24,067 bases of DNA from Gammaproteobacteria bacterium (GCA_011052255.1 DRJJ01000175.1:1-24067), one strand, 5' to 3'. Counted from the stretch's first letter, positions 6,363-15,374 are shown. Made by a program: numbers and translations. Notes: generated from the letters alone by a model not told the origin.

Positions 6363-8510
6363 TTACCCTACATCGTTCGGGATTCGTATCCTTTCCAGAA
6401 AATCATAGTATTGAATCCCTTCCAGTACGCCATTTGCATATTCTGCATCGGCAAAATAAATGCGTGGTTTGCCGCGTAAACGCTCTATCTCCTTACTGTA
6501 GTTGCCCACTACCACACCCAGCGTATTTCCTTTGAACATTTCCTCATCATTACCCGAGTCACCTGCCACCAGCATACACTCGGGTTGTATCGCCCACTTC
6601 ATGGTCAGATAACGTAATGCCAGGCCTTTTGAAACCCGTACCGGTAGCACATCCAGATAGGCATCATGTGACAGTATCAACTTGGCATGCAGGTCACATA
6701 AGCGTAGCTGCCTGCGCATCATCGCCAGTGATGGCATCTTGTCTGTGTCAACGTAGTAACTTATCTTGAAGGGTAATTGTTCGCTAGCTGGCTGCAATTT
6801 CAGTCCAGGCATGCCTCGCAGTGCCAATTTTATCGCTGCTGCATTCCACTTATAATCAATATGTTTCTGCCAGCCCTTATCACGATTTACCTTATGACGA
6901 TAATATATTTCTGCCCCTACTGAAGTAATAAGAATATCCGGTGTTGGCACCTTCCACTTTTCCAGGATATCCAGTGCACTCTGTATGCGCCGACCTGTAG
7001 CAACCGCAAAACCAAGCCGGTTATTCGCTTGAAGTATTTCAACCAGTTCGGCCAATCCGTTACGCTCACCCAGTAATGTATTGTCTATGTCACAAACCAG
7101 TATTCTGTCAATACCCGGCAAGCGGCTTTTACCGGGTGACACGGTCTGGTCCTGGTGATGATCTTTCAACAGTCTGTTTACTTCTTTCATGTACTTGCTG
7201 ACGTGGCCATCCCATGTGTAATGCGCCTGGCTCCCCTTAACCCCGTTAATTGACATTTGTTGCCAAAGCTTCTTGCTACGTAGCACACTAACCAGTGCCT
7301 GTTCAATATCCTTGCTATTTAATGGATCGATCAATTTTCCGTTACAACAGTTAGCTATGATTTCTTTCGGTCCACCATCTGCTGTAGCCACAACGGGTAA
7401 ACCACTTGCTGCCGCTTCGATCAGTGTCAGGCCAAACGGTTCGGTTAACGCCGGGTTAACAAAAACTCCTTTTAGCATAGTCGCCATACGATACAGTTCT
7501 GGCACATCTCTTGCTAAATGATGTTTGGGTATCGCCATATGTCCATACAGGTCGTAACGATCCAGTAATAACAATATATCGGTCAGAACTTTTTGCGCAC
7601 CCTCATCCAGTTTACAGATGTCATCTCTGTTTCCGGCAATAATAACCAGATTGGCTCTTTTTCGTAGCTCCTTGCTTTTGCCGTAGGTCTTGATCAGCGT
7701 ACGAATGTTCTTTCTCTCGTCCGGACGTGACAATGCCAGTATGACTGGTTTATTCGGATCCTCCAGAAACCGGCTAACAGAACGGTGTATGGCAGGTAGT
7801 TTTGTATGGCTGTTCGGTGGGTGAAACCGAACCAGGTCAACGCCTGGAGGTATCACGACATCACGTACCGGATGATAGTTCTCATACTGCCGGTATTGTT
7901 CCATCAACTCCTGCCGGGTACTGGTGATAACCATCGCAGCATTCCCCAGAGCCACTTCCTCTGCTTCGATACGTTGCCGAATATTATAGCGTGACTGGAT
8001 CGCGCTGGCGCTCATACCTTGTTCCATTAAGCGATTTTTCTTAACTCGCCCCAGTGAATGCCCTGTGTGTATCAGTGGTACTCCGATCAACTGTGCCAGA
8101 CCCGCGCCTACGTAGCCACCATCGGCATAATGACTGTGAATTAGATCCGGACAGTGGCCTACCTTACGAAAATGCTGCAGGCTATTATCAATAAATCCTT
8201 CCAGATGTGGCCATAGTAATTCTTTTCTGATATACCGCCTGGGCCCACATCTTATCCGTACTATATTCGCGCCAGGCTCAACCTTTTCTATTTCCTGTGC
8301 ATAATCCGGATCAGTGTTTGCATCTTCAATCAGTCGTGTCAGTAAATCAACTCGCCGAACCTGGGGGTGACGAGCCAGCGCACGTAATAGTTCAACAGCA
8401 TATAGTATCTGGCCCCCGGTGTCGGCATCACAGCCCAACTCTAATCTGTCTCCTCGCACCAGACCATGCACACTGATCAATACGATGTACAACTTATGCG
8501 GCTTTTGCAT
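6363..8510 (-). CDS. Bifunctional sucrose-phosphate synthase / sucrose-6-phosphate phosphatase
   Basis: This 715-residue fusion makes sucrose from NDP-glucose and fructose-6-phosphate. The GT4 part (about 1-460) has GCDADTGGQ at 26-34, PDLIHSHYADGGYVG (121-135), HTGHSLGR (148-155), SRPDERKNI (261-269) and the E-x7-E pair Glu357/Glu365 within EPFGLTLIE. The C-terminal HAD phosphatase (about 470-715) keeps all catalytic motifs: DIDNT with Asp474 and Asp476, ATGRR near 504, Lys628 in VSKG, and GDSGND at 650-655. Unlike many plant SPS proteins with a degenerate phosphatase domain, both activities therefore look intact. The ATG overlaps the fructokinase stop by one base (TGATG), indicating translational coupling. 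It lies upstream of sucrose synthase in the same transcript. Confidence 0.95.
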   Translation of the reverse strand: MQKPHKLYIVLISVHGLVRGDRLELGCDADTGGQILYAVELLRALARHPQVRRVDLLTRLIEDANTDPDYAQEIEKVEPGANIVRIRCGPRRYIRKELLWPHLEGFIDNSLQHFRKVGHCPDLIHSHYADGGYVGAGLAQLIGVPLIHTGHSLGRVKKNRLMEQGMSASAIQSRYNIRQRIEAEEVALGNAAMVITSTRQELMEQYRQYENYHPVRDVVIPPGVDLVRFHPPNSHTKLPAIHRSVSRFLEDPNKPVILALSRPDERKNIRTLIKTYGKSKELRKRANLVIIAGNRDDICKLDEGAQKVLTDILLLLDRYDLYGHMAIPKHHLARDVPELYRMATMLKGVFVNPALTEPFGLTLIEAAASGLPVVATADGGPKEIIANCCNGKLIDPLNSKDIEQALVSVLRSKKLWQQMSINGVKGSQAHYTWDGHVSKYMKEVNRLLKDHHQDQTVSPGKSRLPGIDRILVCDIDNTLLGERNGLAELVEILQANNRLGFAVATGRRIQSALDILEKWKVPTPDILITSVGAEIYYRHKVNRDKGWQKHIDYKWNAAAIKLALRGMPGLKLQPASEQLPFKISYYVDTDKMPSLAMMRRQLRLCDLHAKLILSHDAYLDVLPVRVSKGLALRYLTMKWAIQPECMLVAGDSGNDEEMFKGNTLGVVVGNYSKEIERLRGKPRIYFADAEYANGVLEGIQYYDFLERIRIPNDVG

Positions 8511-9430
8511 CAGCTATGATTCATCCAACGCATCAGGTAATCTGAATACAGTTGTGAGTCATCGGGTGTAGCCCCTCGAAACTCACAGATATTAGCCGCA
8601 AACTCCAGGGCACGTTTGAGTATTATTTCATCTGCCCAACCCTGGCTGTACCCCAACAGGCAAACAGCACTGAAGGCATCACCTGCGCCGACAGTATCCT
8701 GCACATTTTCTACCGCTGCACTGGCACCACAAACAGTGTCTGATTGTGAAATGATACATGCTCCACGTTCGCCTTCCGTTAAAACCAGTGTTTCCAGACT
8801 GTACTGGCCCAGCAAAAGGCTGGCCTCCGCTTCGCGTTCCTGTGCATCGATACTATCCATACCTGTCAGTTCAGCTAATTCCTGATCATTCAGTTTTAAC
8901 CAATAAGCATCACCAATTAACTTGTCTATTGACTGTTTGTCCCACCAGGGAGTACGCAGGTTGATGTCGATAAACCGTAATGCACGGCACCCGTCAATAA
9001 TCTGCTTCAATGTTGCTCTTGATATTGCAGACCGGGTTGCCAGACTACCATGATAAATAAAACTGATTGCCTGTTGTCCTATACATGATTTCAACAAGGC
9101 GTAGCTAATAAAATCATAGGCCTGATCGGCGACAATAGAATAGACTGGTTGGCCCTGCTGTAGTTCGATCTGTACCACACCTGTAGGGTATTCGGTGTCG
9201 ATCTGTATGCCCTGGACTGCCAGGCCCCAGTCACGCATGCGCATCAGGACTTCCTGTCCGGCATCATCACTCCCTATACGGCTGGCCAGCAGTGGGTTCA
9301 GGCCAAATCCGCGCAAATGCCAGGCCACATTAAACGGGGCACCACCCAACACCTTACTGCCATCCGGGAATTGATCGAAAAGTACTTCACCAAATATAAC
9401 CGGACGCCCAGGTTTAGGTTGTTTCGGCAT
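8510..9430 (-). CDS. Fructokinase-like PfkB-family sugar kinase
   Basis: This is a 306-residue cytoplasmic ribokinase-fold enzyme. GGAPFNVAWHL (29-39) is the first PfkB signature, which shapes the sugar site. DTVGAGDAFSA (245-255) is the second, with the anion hole and catalytic base Asp251. The sugar is assigned as fructose from the company of sucrose synthase and SPS: it would phosphorylate the fructose released by sucrose cleavage to fructose-6-phosphate. The ATG has AAGGAG ten bases upstream. It is the first gene of the sucrose cassette, starting 76 bases after the glmS stop. That gap holds a 5-bp hairpin (9451-9464) without a T-run, so read-through from glmUS is likely. Confidence 0.9.
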   Translation of the reverse strand: MPKQPKPGRPVIFGEVLFDQFPDGSKVLGGAPFNVAWHLRGFGLNPLLASRIGSDDAGQEVLMRMRDWGLAVQGIQIDTEYPTGVVQIELQQGQPVYSIVADQAYDFISYALLKSCIGQQAISFIYHGSLATRSAISRATLKQIIDGCRALRFIDINLRTPWWDKQSIDKLIGDAYWLKLNDQELAELTGMDSIDAQEREAEASLLLGQYSLETLVLTEGERGACIISQSDTVCGASAAVENVQDTVGAGDAFSAVCLLGYSQGWADEIILKRALEFAANICEFRGATPDDSQLYSDYLMRWMNHS

Positions 9431-9506
9431 ATGCGCAACTCTCCTTATCCGGCAGATACCTGCCTAGCTTTATATGAGATTCCTTTTCACAGATTTTCTT
9501 TACATA

Positions 9507-11339
9507 TTATTCAACAGTCACTGACTTCGCCAGATTTCTCGGCTGATCCACGTCTGTACCACGCAGCACAGCAACGTGATAAGAAAGCAATTGTAACGGG
9601 ATGGTATATATCATCGGAGCGATGCTGTCATCTGTTGGCGCGACTGCAATAATTTTTAATCCGGCTCTGGCCTCCATATTGGCAGATTCATCGGCAAAAA
9701 CATACAGGCGTCCACCCCGCGCACGCACTTCTTCCAGGTTGGATTTAAGTTTTTCCAGTAATTCATTATTCGGCGCAACACTGATAATGGGCATGTCTTC
9801 ATCAACCAGCGCGAGTGGCCCGTGTTTGAGCTCACCAGCCGGGTATGCCTCAGCATGAATGTATGAAATTTCTTTCAACTTTAAAGCCCCCTCCATCGCA
9901 ACCGGGTATTGCGCTCCGCGACCCAGAAACAGGGCATGATGCTTATCGGCAAAATCCTCAGCCAGTAACTTAATCGCATCGTCGAGCTGCAGTGCAGACT
10001 CGATCTTGCACGGTAAACTTTTCAGCTCTGCGATAATTCGTGCTTCTGTACCTGCATCAAGCTTGTTATGTCGGCCCAGCGCCAGTACCAGCAGCATCAG
10101 ACAAACCAGCTGTGTAGTAAAGGCCTTGGTTGATGCAACACCTATTTCAGGGCCGGCACGGGTCATCATGACCAAGTCGGATTCACGAACCAGTGAACTT
10201 TCCGGTACATTACATATCGTAAGTGACTTGCCAAATCCCAGTCTTTTTGCCTCATGCAAACCTGCCAGAGTGTCTGCCGTTTCGCCTGATTGTGATAAGG
10301 TTACGATCAGCGAATTTTTACGCACCACCGGCTTACGATAGCGGAATTCACTAGCCACCTCGACATTGCAGGGCACACCCGCAATGGCCTCTAACCAGTA
10401 TCTTCCAATCAGTCCGGCATGGTAGCTTGTGCCACAGGCAATGATCTGCACTCGGTCGACACCGCTAAATATCTCATTTGCATTCGGACCAAAAGATTTC
10501 TCAAGTACATGACTGTCACTAATGCGCCCCTCCAGTGCATCACTGACTGCACGTGGCTGCTCGTATATCTCCTTGAGCATGTAATGGCGGTACTGCCCAC
10601 GCTCGACGGCATTGGCACTCAGTTCAGAAAGGTGTTCTTTACGTTCTACCTCTTCACCGGCGGCATTATAAATCTTCAGACTCTTGCTGGTGATGTCTAC
10701 CACATCACCCTCTTCAAGTATGATAAACCGCTGTGTCACTGGCAATAACGCAGCCACATCCGAGGCGATAAAATATTCACCAATCCCTACACCGACAACC
10801 AGCGGACTACCGCTACGGGCAGCAACCATACGTCCTGGTTCATCAGCACAGATTACGCCCATTGCGTAAGCCCCTTCAAGATCTTCTATTGCTAACTTCA
10901 CCGCACTGAGCAAATCATTTCCCTGCTCAATATAATACGTTACCTGATGAACAATAACTTCTGTATCTGTTTCCGAGGTAAATTCATAACCCCTCTCTGC
11001 CTGTAATACGCGTAGTGATTCAAAATTCTCGATAATGCCGTTGTGTACCAGTGAAACACGATCGCGGCAAATATGGGGATGAGCATTTTTTGTAGAGGGT
11101 GCGCCGTGTGTCGCCCAGCGTGTATGTGCTATACCCAGCGTCCCGTGAATCTGGTGTTTGTCCTGTTCGGTTGCCAGTTCCTGGACCTTTCCCAACGTGC
11201 GAATACGCTGGATGCTATTGTCTTTGTCCAGAACGGCTATACCCGCGGAGTCATAGCCTCGATATTCAAGACGGCGCAGGCCTTCAATCAAAATTTGCGT
11301 TACATCGCGCTCTGTAATCGCGCCAACTATGCCACACAT
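9507..11339 (-). CDS. glmS: Glutamine--fructose-6-phosphate aminotransferase (isomerising)
   Basis: It makes glucosamine-6-phosphate from fructose-6-phosphate and glutamine, the first step towards UDP-GlcNAc for peptidoglycan and LPS. It is full-length at 610 residues (E. coli 609). The nucleophile Cys2 is in MCGIVGA, the Ntn glutaminase motifs RWATHG and HNGIIEN follow, and two SIS domains carry LSQSGETADT and ACGTSYH. The C-terminus ends in the family tail PRNLAKSVTVE. AAGGA lies eight bases before the ATG. The start is 15 bases after the glmU stop, the standard glmU-glmS arrangement. I saw no ribozyme or small-RNA site; in Gram-negatives regulation is usually by GlmY/GlmZ-type RNAs, which cannot be judged here. 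Confidence 0.98.
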   Translation of the reverse strand: MCGIVGAITERDVTQILIEGLRRLEYRGYDSAGIAVLDKDNSIQRIRTLGKVQELATEQDKHQIHGTLGIAHTRWATHGAPSTKNAHPHICRDRVSLVHNGIIENFESLRVLQAERGYEFTSETDTEVIVHQVTYYIEQGNDLLSAVKLAIEDLEGAYAMGVICADEPGRMVAARSGSPLVVGVGIGEYFIASDVAALLPVTQRFIILEEGDVVDITSKSLKIYNAAGEEVERKEHLSELSANAVERGQYRHYMLKEIYEQPRAVSDALEGRISDSHVLEKSFGPNANEIFSGVDRVQIIACGTSYHAGLIGRYWLEAIAGVPCNVEVASEFRYRKPVVRKNSLIVTLSQSGETADTLAGLHEAKRLGFGKSLTICNVPESSLVRESDLVMMTRAGPEIGVASTKAFTTQLVCLMLLVLALGRHNKLDAGTEARIIAELKSLPCKIESALQLDDAIKLLAEDFADKHHALFLGRGAQYPVAMEGALKLKEISYIHAEAYPAGELKHGPLALVDEDMPIISVAPNNELLEKLKSNLEEVRARGGRLYVFADESANMEARAGLKIIAVAPTDDSIAPMIYTIPLQLLSYHVAVLRGTDVDQPRNLAKSVTVE

Positions 11340-11354
11340 ATTTTTTATCCTTGC

Positions 11355-12722
11355 TTATTTATTTTCAGTCGGCTTCTTAACGGGTCGTCGCCAGCCTTTT
11401 AAACTTATCTGCTTGGATCGACTCAGACTTAATTCATTATCAGGTGTATCGCTGGTAATAGTGGAGCCTGCACCTATCGTAGCGCCTTTGCCAACCGTTA
11501 CCGGCGCCACAAGCTGTGTGTCGGATCCAATAAATGCATTATCGCCTATTATCGTCTTGTGCTTATAGGCACCATCATAATTACAGGTGATAGTTCCAGC
11601 GCCAATATTAACATCACACCCGATCTCGGAGTCGCCGATATAGCTCAGATGGTTAATCTTGCTGCCCTTGCCTACAATAGATTTCTTGATCTCAACAAAG
11701 TTACCAATATGTACGCCTTCGGATAAACGTGCTTCCGGTCTTATTCGTGCAAAAGGTCCGATGGTGGCATCGTTGCCGATCTCGGCATCTTCCAGCACAC
11801 AATGTTGCTTGATAATCACGCCATCGCCTATTTTACAATTTCTGATACTTGTGTTCGCGCCCACCTGAATGCCTTCGCCCAGTACAACCTTACCTTCAAG
11901 TATCACATTGATATCCAGCACCACATCCTGGCCTGTTGTAACCACGCCTCGTATATCAAGCCGGGACGGGTCCATAACGGTTACTCCGGCTCGCATCAGC
12001 GCCTGGGCCTGTTCTTGCTGGTACACTCGCTCCAGAGCGGCCAGTTGTACACGGTCATTGATACCCAACACTTCGGCTTCAGATTGCGCAGCGACAGATA
12101 TTACTTCTACCCCGTCCGCAACGGCCATTTCGATCAGGTCTGTCAGGTAATATTCACCCTGACTATTGTTGTTATCCAGGCGCTCGAGCCACATTGACAT
12201 CTGCTGTGCTGAACAAGCCATAATTCCTGTATTGATTTCTTGAATCTGCTTTTGCTGTTCACTGGCGTCTTTATGTTCGATGATGCGGCAGATATGGCCT
12301 TGTTGATCCCTTTCAATACGACCATAACCAGTCGCATCCTCCAGGCTCACCGTTAACAGGGCCACACCGTCTACCTTCAGCAACCGATCCAGGGTCTCTG
12401 CCCGGATCAGCGGTACATCGCCATACAAAACAAGCACCTTGTCAGCCGAAGCAACGGCGGGCATGGCCTGCATCACCGCATGGCCGGTACCCAGTTGATC
12501 TGCCTGCTCCACCCAGTTTACTGCCAGATGTGCCAGCCGCTCTGGAACAAGTTTCCCGCCATGGCCATACACCACATTAATCTGAGCCCCTGGCAAGTGT
12601 GCTGCCGTTTCAACTACGTGCTCCAGCAATGGCTTCCCGGCTATTTCATGGAGTACCTTTGGCAGCGCCGAGCACATCCGGGTACCTTGGCCTGCGGCCA
12701 GAATGATAATACTTAGAGCCAT
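11355..12722 (-). CDS. glmU: Bifunctional UDP-GlcNAc pyrophosphorylase / glucosamine-1-phosphate acetyltransferase
   Basis: This 455-residue enzyme (E. coli 456) acetylates glucosamine-1-phosphate and then transfers UMP to give UDP-GlcNAc. The N-terminal pyrophosphorylase starts with LAAGQGTRM (8-16) and has LYGDVPL. The C-terminal left-handed beta-helix shows hexapeptide repeats (IGDGVI, IGNDAT, IGPFAR, VGKGATIGAG). The acetyltransferase stretch KINHLSYIGD has the conserved His, followed by GAGTITCNYDG. It precedes glmS by 15 bases. Upstream is a 264-base gap after the FKBP gene, enough for its own promoter. Confidence 0.98.
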   Translation of the reverse strand: MALSIIILAAGQGTRMCSALPKVLHEIAGKPLLEHVVETAAHLPGAQINVVYGHGGKLVPERLAHLAVNWVEQADQLGTGHAVMQAMPAVASADKVLVLYGDVPLIRAETLDRLLKVDGVALLTVSLEDATGYGRIERDQQGHICRIIEHKDASEQQKQIQEINTGIMACSAQQMSMWLERLDNNNSQGEYYLTDLIEMAVADGVEVISVAAQSEAEVLGINDRVQLAALERVYQQEQAQALMRAGVTVMDPSRLDIRGVVTTGQDVVLDINVILEGKVVLGEGIQVGANTSIRNCKIGDGVIIKQHCVLEDAEIGNDATIGPFARIRPEARLSEGVHIGNFVEIKKSIVGKGSKINHLSYIGDSEIGCDVNIGAGTITCNYDGAYKHKTIIGDNAFIGSDTQLVAPVTVGKGATIGAGSTITSDTPDNELSLSRSKQISLKGWRRPVKKPTENK

Positions 12723-12986
12723 GATTTTCCTGAAATTACTGTTGAATCACACACACGCATATCATCTTATCATGAACTTGAATAGGGTACGCGTTGTTTG
12801 GTTTAAAAACAAAATGACTATTTATTATTACGGATATAATGTAGGGGTATTGCTCGCCGCATTCTTATTGTTTTCGTGCGGTCTTATTTGTCGGGGTTTT
12901 GGTGTTCTATAATCGCGAAATCCGGGCACGCCAGCTATTGCGCCCTGACCGTGCGCATTAGCCATGAATGGACCAGCAACTCCTCC
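12723..12986. other. 264-base gap between the FKBP gene and glmU
   Basis: This is the longest gap in the window. On the minus strand it probably holds the glmU promoter; the best pair I find is TTGTTT, 17 bases, TACCCT (about 12784-12812), which is weak. Directly after the FKBP stop is a strong purine run GGAGGAG, and 16 bases further a 45-codon ORF (12828-12965) of unknown merit. A GC hairpin (GGGCGC/GTGCCC) is present but lacks a T-run, so I do not call a terminator. Confidence 0.4.
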
Positions 12987-13478
12987 TCAGTGCAGCAGCG
13001 CACTGTTATCCTCAAGGCGTTTACGCTGCAACTCGTCAGGAGTCGCCTCTCGTACCTCGGTAACCTTGACGTTGAATATCAGATTTTTGCCTGCCAAAGG
13101 ATGGTTACCATCTACGGTCAGTTTGCCATCTTCAATCCTGGACACCAGAAACGTTTTCACCTCACCCTTGTCGTTCTGGAACTGCACCTCGGCACCAATG
13201 CGATGATACTCGGGTGGTACATTGGCAAGATCATCGGTATAGGTCAGATCAGGATCAGTGGGTCCGAAGCCTTCTTCAGGCGAGACGGGCACTTCTAGCG
13301 TTTCACCTGCGGCCATGCCTTCCAGCGCCATTTCAACTTTTTCTACCAGACCACTCTCAGTACCATGTACGTATCCAATCGGCAGATCACTCTGCTCCAG
13401 GATTTCTCCGCTTTCATCGCGGATACTGTAGGTAAAGTAAACGGCCTTATTGCGTTCTACGCGAACTGAATCGTTCAT
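12987..13478 (-). CDS. SlyD-like FKBP-type peptidyl-prolyl cis-trans isomerase
   Basis: This is a 163-residue cytoplasmic prolyl isomerase and chaperone. The FKBP halves are about residues 8-72 (VYFTYSIRDESGEILEQS, YVHGTESGLVEKVEMALEGM) and 120-143 (VDGNHPLAGKNLIFNVKV). An insert-in-flap chaperone segment lies at about 73-119, as in SlyD. It lacks the His/Cys-rich metal-binding tail of E. coli SlyD and ends in a charged helix (REATPDELQRKRLEDNS). It starts 32 bases after atpC on the same strand with no terminator visible, so it probably rides on the atp transcript. Members of this family sit near the ATP synthase cluster only occasionally; whether it assists ATP synthase assembly is speculation. 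Confidence 0.92.
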   Translation of the reverse strand: MNDSVRVERNKAVYFTYSIRDESGEILEQSDLPIGYVHGTESGLVEKVEMALEGMAAGETLEVPVSPEEGFGPTDPDLTYTDDLANVPPEYHRIGAEVQFQNDKGEVKTFLVSRIEDGKLTVDGNHPLAGKNLIFNVKVTEVREATPDELQRKRLEDNSALLH

Positions 13479-13510
13479 GATGTAATTCCCAGATAAGAAT
13501 GACTAAAAGA

Positions 13511-13933
13511 CTATTTTTTCTTTTTGCGTATTCGTTCTAGCGTACGCAACTGCGCTATTGCTTCTGCAAGTTCTGCGGTCGCCCGTGCATAATCCATCTC
13601 AGTCTTTTTGCCGGCTAATGCATGTTCGGCATGCTCTTTGGCCTTGATGGCCGCTGCCTCATCTATGTCTTTTGCACGCATCGCTGTATCAGCCAGGATG
13701 GTGACCACATGTGGCTGTACTTCCAGCATACCGCCAGAGACATAAAAGGTTTGCTCTTCGCTCCCTTTTGTCCTGACCCTGACCTCACCCGCCTTAAGTG
13801 GTGTCAACATTTGTGTATGACGCGGCGCTATACCTACTTCGCCCATGATAGCCGGAGCAAATACCATTTCAGCAGTACCGGAAAATATTTCCTGCTCAGC
13901 ACTAACGATGTCGACATGTAAAGTCATACCCAT
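13511..13933 (-). CDS. atpC: ATP synthase F1 epsilon subunit
   Basis: This 140-residue subunit caps the central stalk of F1 with gamma and can inhibit hydrolysis through its C-terminal helices. The N-terminal beta-sandwich begins MTLHVDIVSAEQEIFSG and includes GEVGIAPRHTQMLTPLKAGEVR. The C-terminal helical hairpin follows (AAIKAKEHAEHAL, then ATAELAEAIAQLRTLERIR) and ends in a Lys-rich tail KKKK. The ATG at 13933 is followed by a second ATG two codons on; either may be used. It is the last structural atp gene, 18 bases after atpD. Confidence 0.97.
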   Translation of the reverse strand: MGMTLHVDIVSAEQEIFSGTAEMVFAPAIMGEVGIAPRHTQMLTPLKAGEVRVRTKGSEEQTFYVSGGMLEVQPHVVTILADTAMRAKDIDEAAAIKAKEHAEHALAGKKTEMDYARATAELAEAIAQLRTLERIRKKKK

Positions 13934-13951
13934 TTTTCTGCCCCGAATACG

Positions 13952-15328
13952 TTAAAGGGTTTTAGCCTTTTCAGCAACTTCTTCAATACCACCTACCATG
14001 TAAAATGCCTGCTCGGGATATTCATCCATTTCACCATCGATGATGGACTTGAATCCGCGAATAGTGTCTTTCAGGCTTACATACTTGCCAGGTGACCCGG
14101 TAAAGGTCTCGGCCACAAAGAACGGCTGTGACAGGAAGCGCTGGATTTTACGAGCACGCGATACGGTCTGTTTGTCTTCTTCTGACAGCTCGTCCATACC
14201 CAGAATGGCAATAATATCCTTCAGCTCCTTGTAGCGCTGAAGCAAGCCCTGCACTTCACGCGCGATATCATAATGTTCCTGACCAATCACTAACGGGTCT
14301 AACTGGCGCGAAGTCGAATCGAGTGGATCAACCGCCGGGTAAATACCCAGTTCAGCAATCTGGCGAGACAATACCAGCGTCGCGTCCAGATGCGCGAAGG
14401 TGGTAGCCGGTGACGGGTCGGTCAAGTCATCCGCCGGTACATAAACTGCCTGGAACGAAGTAATGGAGCCGGTCTTGGTAGAAGTAATACGCTCTTGCAG
14501 TACACCCATTTCTTCAGCCAGGGTAGGCTGGTAACCTACTGCAGAGGGCATACGGCCCAGCAATGCGGACACTTCTGTTCCAGCCAGTGTGTAACGATAA
14601 ATATTATCGATAAACAGCAGCACTTCACGGCCTTCGTCACGAAAGTTTTCAGCAATCGTTAAACCGGTCAGCGCAACACGTAAACGGTTACCTGGCGGTT
14701 CATTCATCTGACCGTAAACCAGCGATACCTTGTCCAGTACGCCACCTTCTTCCATTTCATAGTAGAAGTCATTACCTTCACGGGTGCGCTCACCGACACC
14801 AGCGAAAACGGAGTAGCCAGAGTGCTCTACCGCAATGTTACGAATCAATTCCATCAGTGTTACCGTCTTGCCCACACCGGCACCACCGAACAGACCAATT
14901 TTGCCACCCTTGGCAATCGGCATAATCAGGTCAATCACCTTGATGCCGGTTTCCAGTATTTCGAGTGAGGCTGACTGATCTGCATAGTCAGGCGGATCAC
15001 GGTGAATAGGCATTTTCTTTTCTTCGCCGATATCACCCTGTTCATCAATCGGGTTACCCAGTACGTCCATGATACGTCCCAGGGTTTTTTCACCAACCGG
15101 CACGTGTATCGGTGCGCCGGTATTCGCCACATCCAGATCACGTTTTAAGCCGTCGGTAGAGCCCATTGCGATGGTTCGCACCACACCGTCACCCAGCTGC
15201 TGCTGAACTTCCAGTGTTAAGCCTTCTTCATCTACGAACAGGGCGTCGTAAATCTTTGGCATGTTGTCGCGGTCGAACTCAACGTCTACTACCGCACCAA
15301 TAATTTGTATAATCTTTCCCGAACTCAT
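13952..15328 (-). CDS. atpD: ATP synthase F1 beta subunit
   Basis: This is the catalytic nucleotide-binding subunit, 458 residues (E. coli 460). The P-loop GGAGVGKT is at 148-155, followed by GERTREGNDFY with the catalytic Glu. IYRYTLAGTEVSALLGRMPS carries adenine- and rotation-linked residues, and DELSEED near 393 is the lever that contacts gamma. All catalytic motifs are intact. It lies between atpG (46-base gap) and atpC (18-base gap). Confidence 0.99.
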   Translation of the reverse strand: MSSGKIIQIIGAVVDVEFDRDNMPKIYDALFVDEEGLTLEVQQQLGDGVVRTIAMGSTDGLKRDLDVANTGAPIHVPVGEKTLGRIMDVLGNPIDEQGDIGEEKKMPIHRDPPDYADQSASLEILETGIKVIDLIMPIAKGGKIGLFGGAGVGKTVTLMELIRNIAVEHSGYSVFAGVGERTREGNDFYYEMEEGGVLDKVSLVYGQMNEPPGNRLRVALTGLTIAENFRDEGREVLLFIDNIYRYTLAGTEVSALLGRMPSAVGYQPTLAEEMGVLQERITSTKTGSITSFQAVYVPADDLTDPSPATTFAHLDATLVLSRQIAELGIYPAVDPLDSTSRQLDPLVIGQEHYDIAREVQGLLQRYKELKDIIAILGMDELSEEDKQTVSRARKIQRFLSQPFFVAETFTGSPGKYVSLKDTIRGFKSIIDGEMDEYPEQAFYMVGGIEEVAEKAKTL

Positions 15329-15374
15329 TTTCGGACCCTCATTTGATAAATTTCAATTCTGTTTCGTGCGCGCG

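Noticed and set aside
9451..9464. Hairpin GGCAGATACCTGCC between glmS and the fructokinase gene as a terminator
   Set aside because: Only a 5-bp stem and no T-run on either strand.
12703..12912. Plus-strand 69-codon ORF in the gap before glmU, with a hydrophobic C-terminal stretch
   Set aside because: It overlaps the start of glmU on the opposite strand, has no ribosome site, and its composition looks like translated AT-rich intergenic DNA.
13505..13525. A AAA AAG slippery run at the end of atpC, which could allow -1 frameshifting past the stop
   Set aside because: The Lys-rich end of epsilon subunits explains the run, no downstream stimulatory structure is evident, and the shifted frame resembles no known extension.
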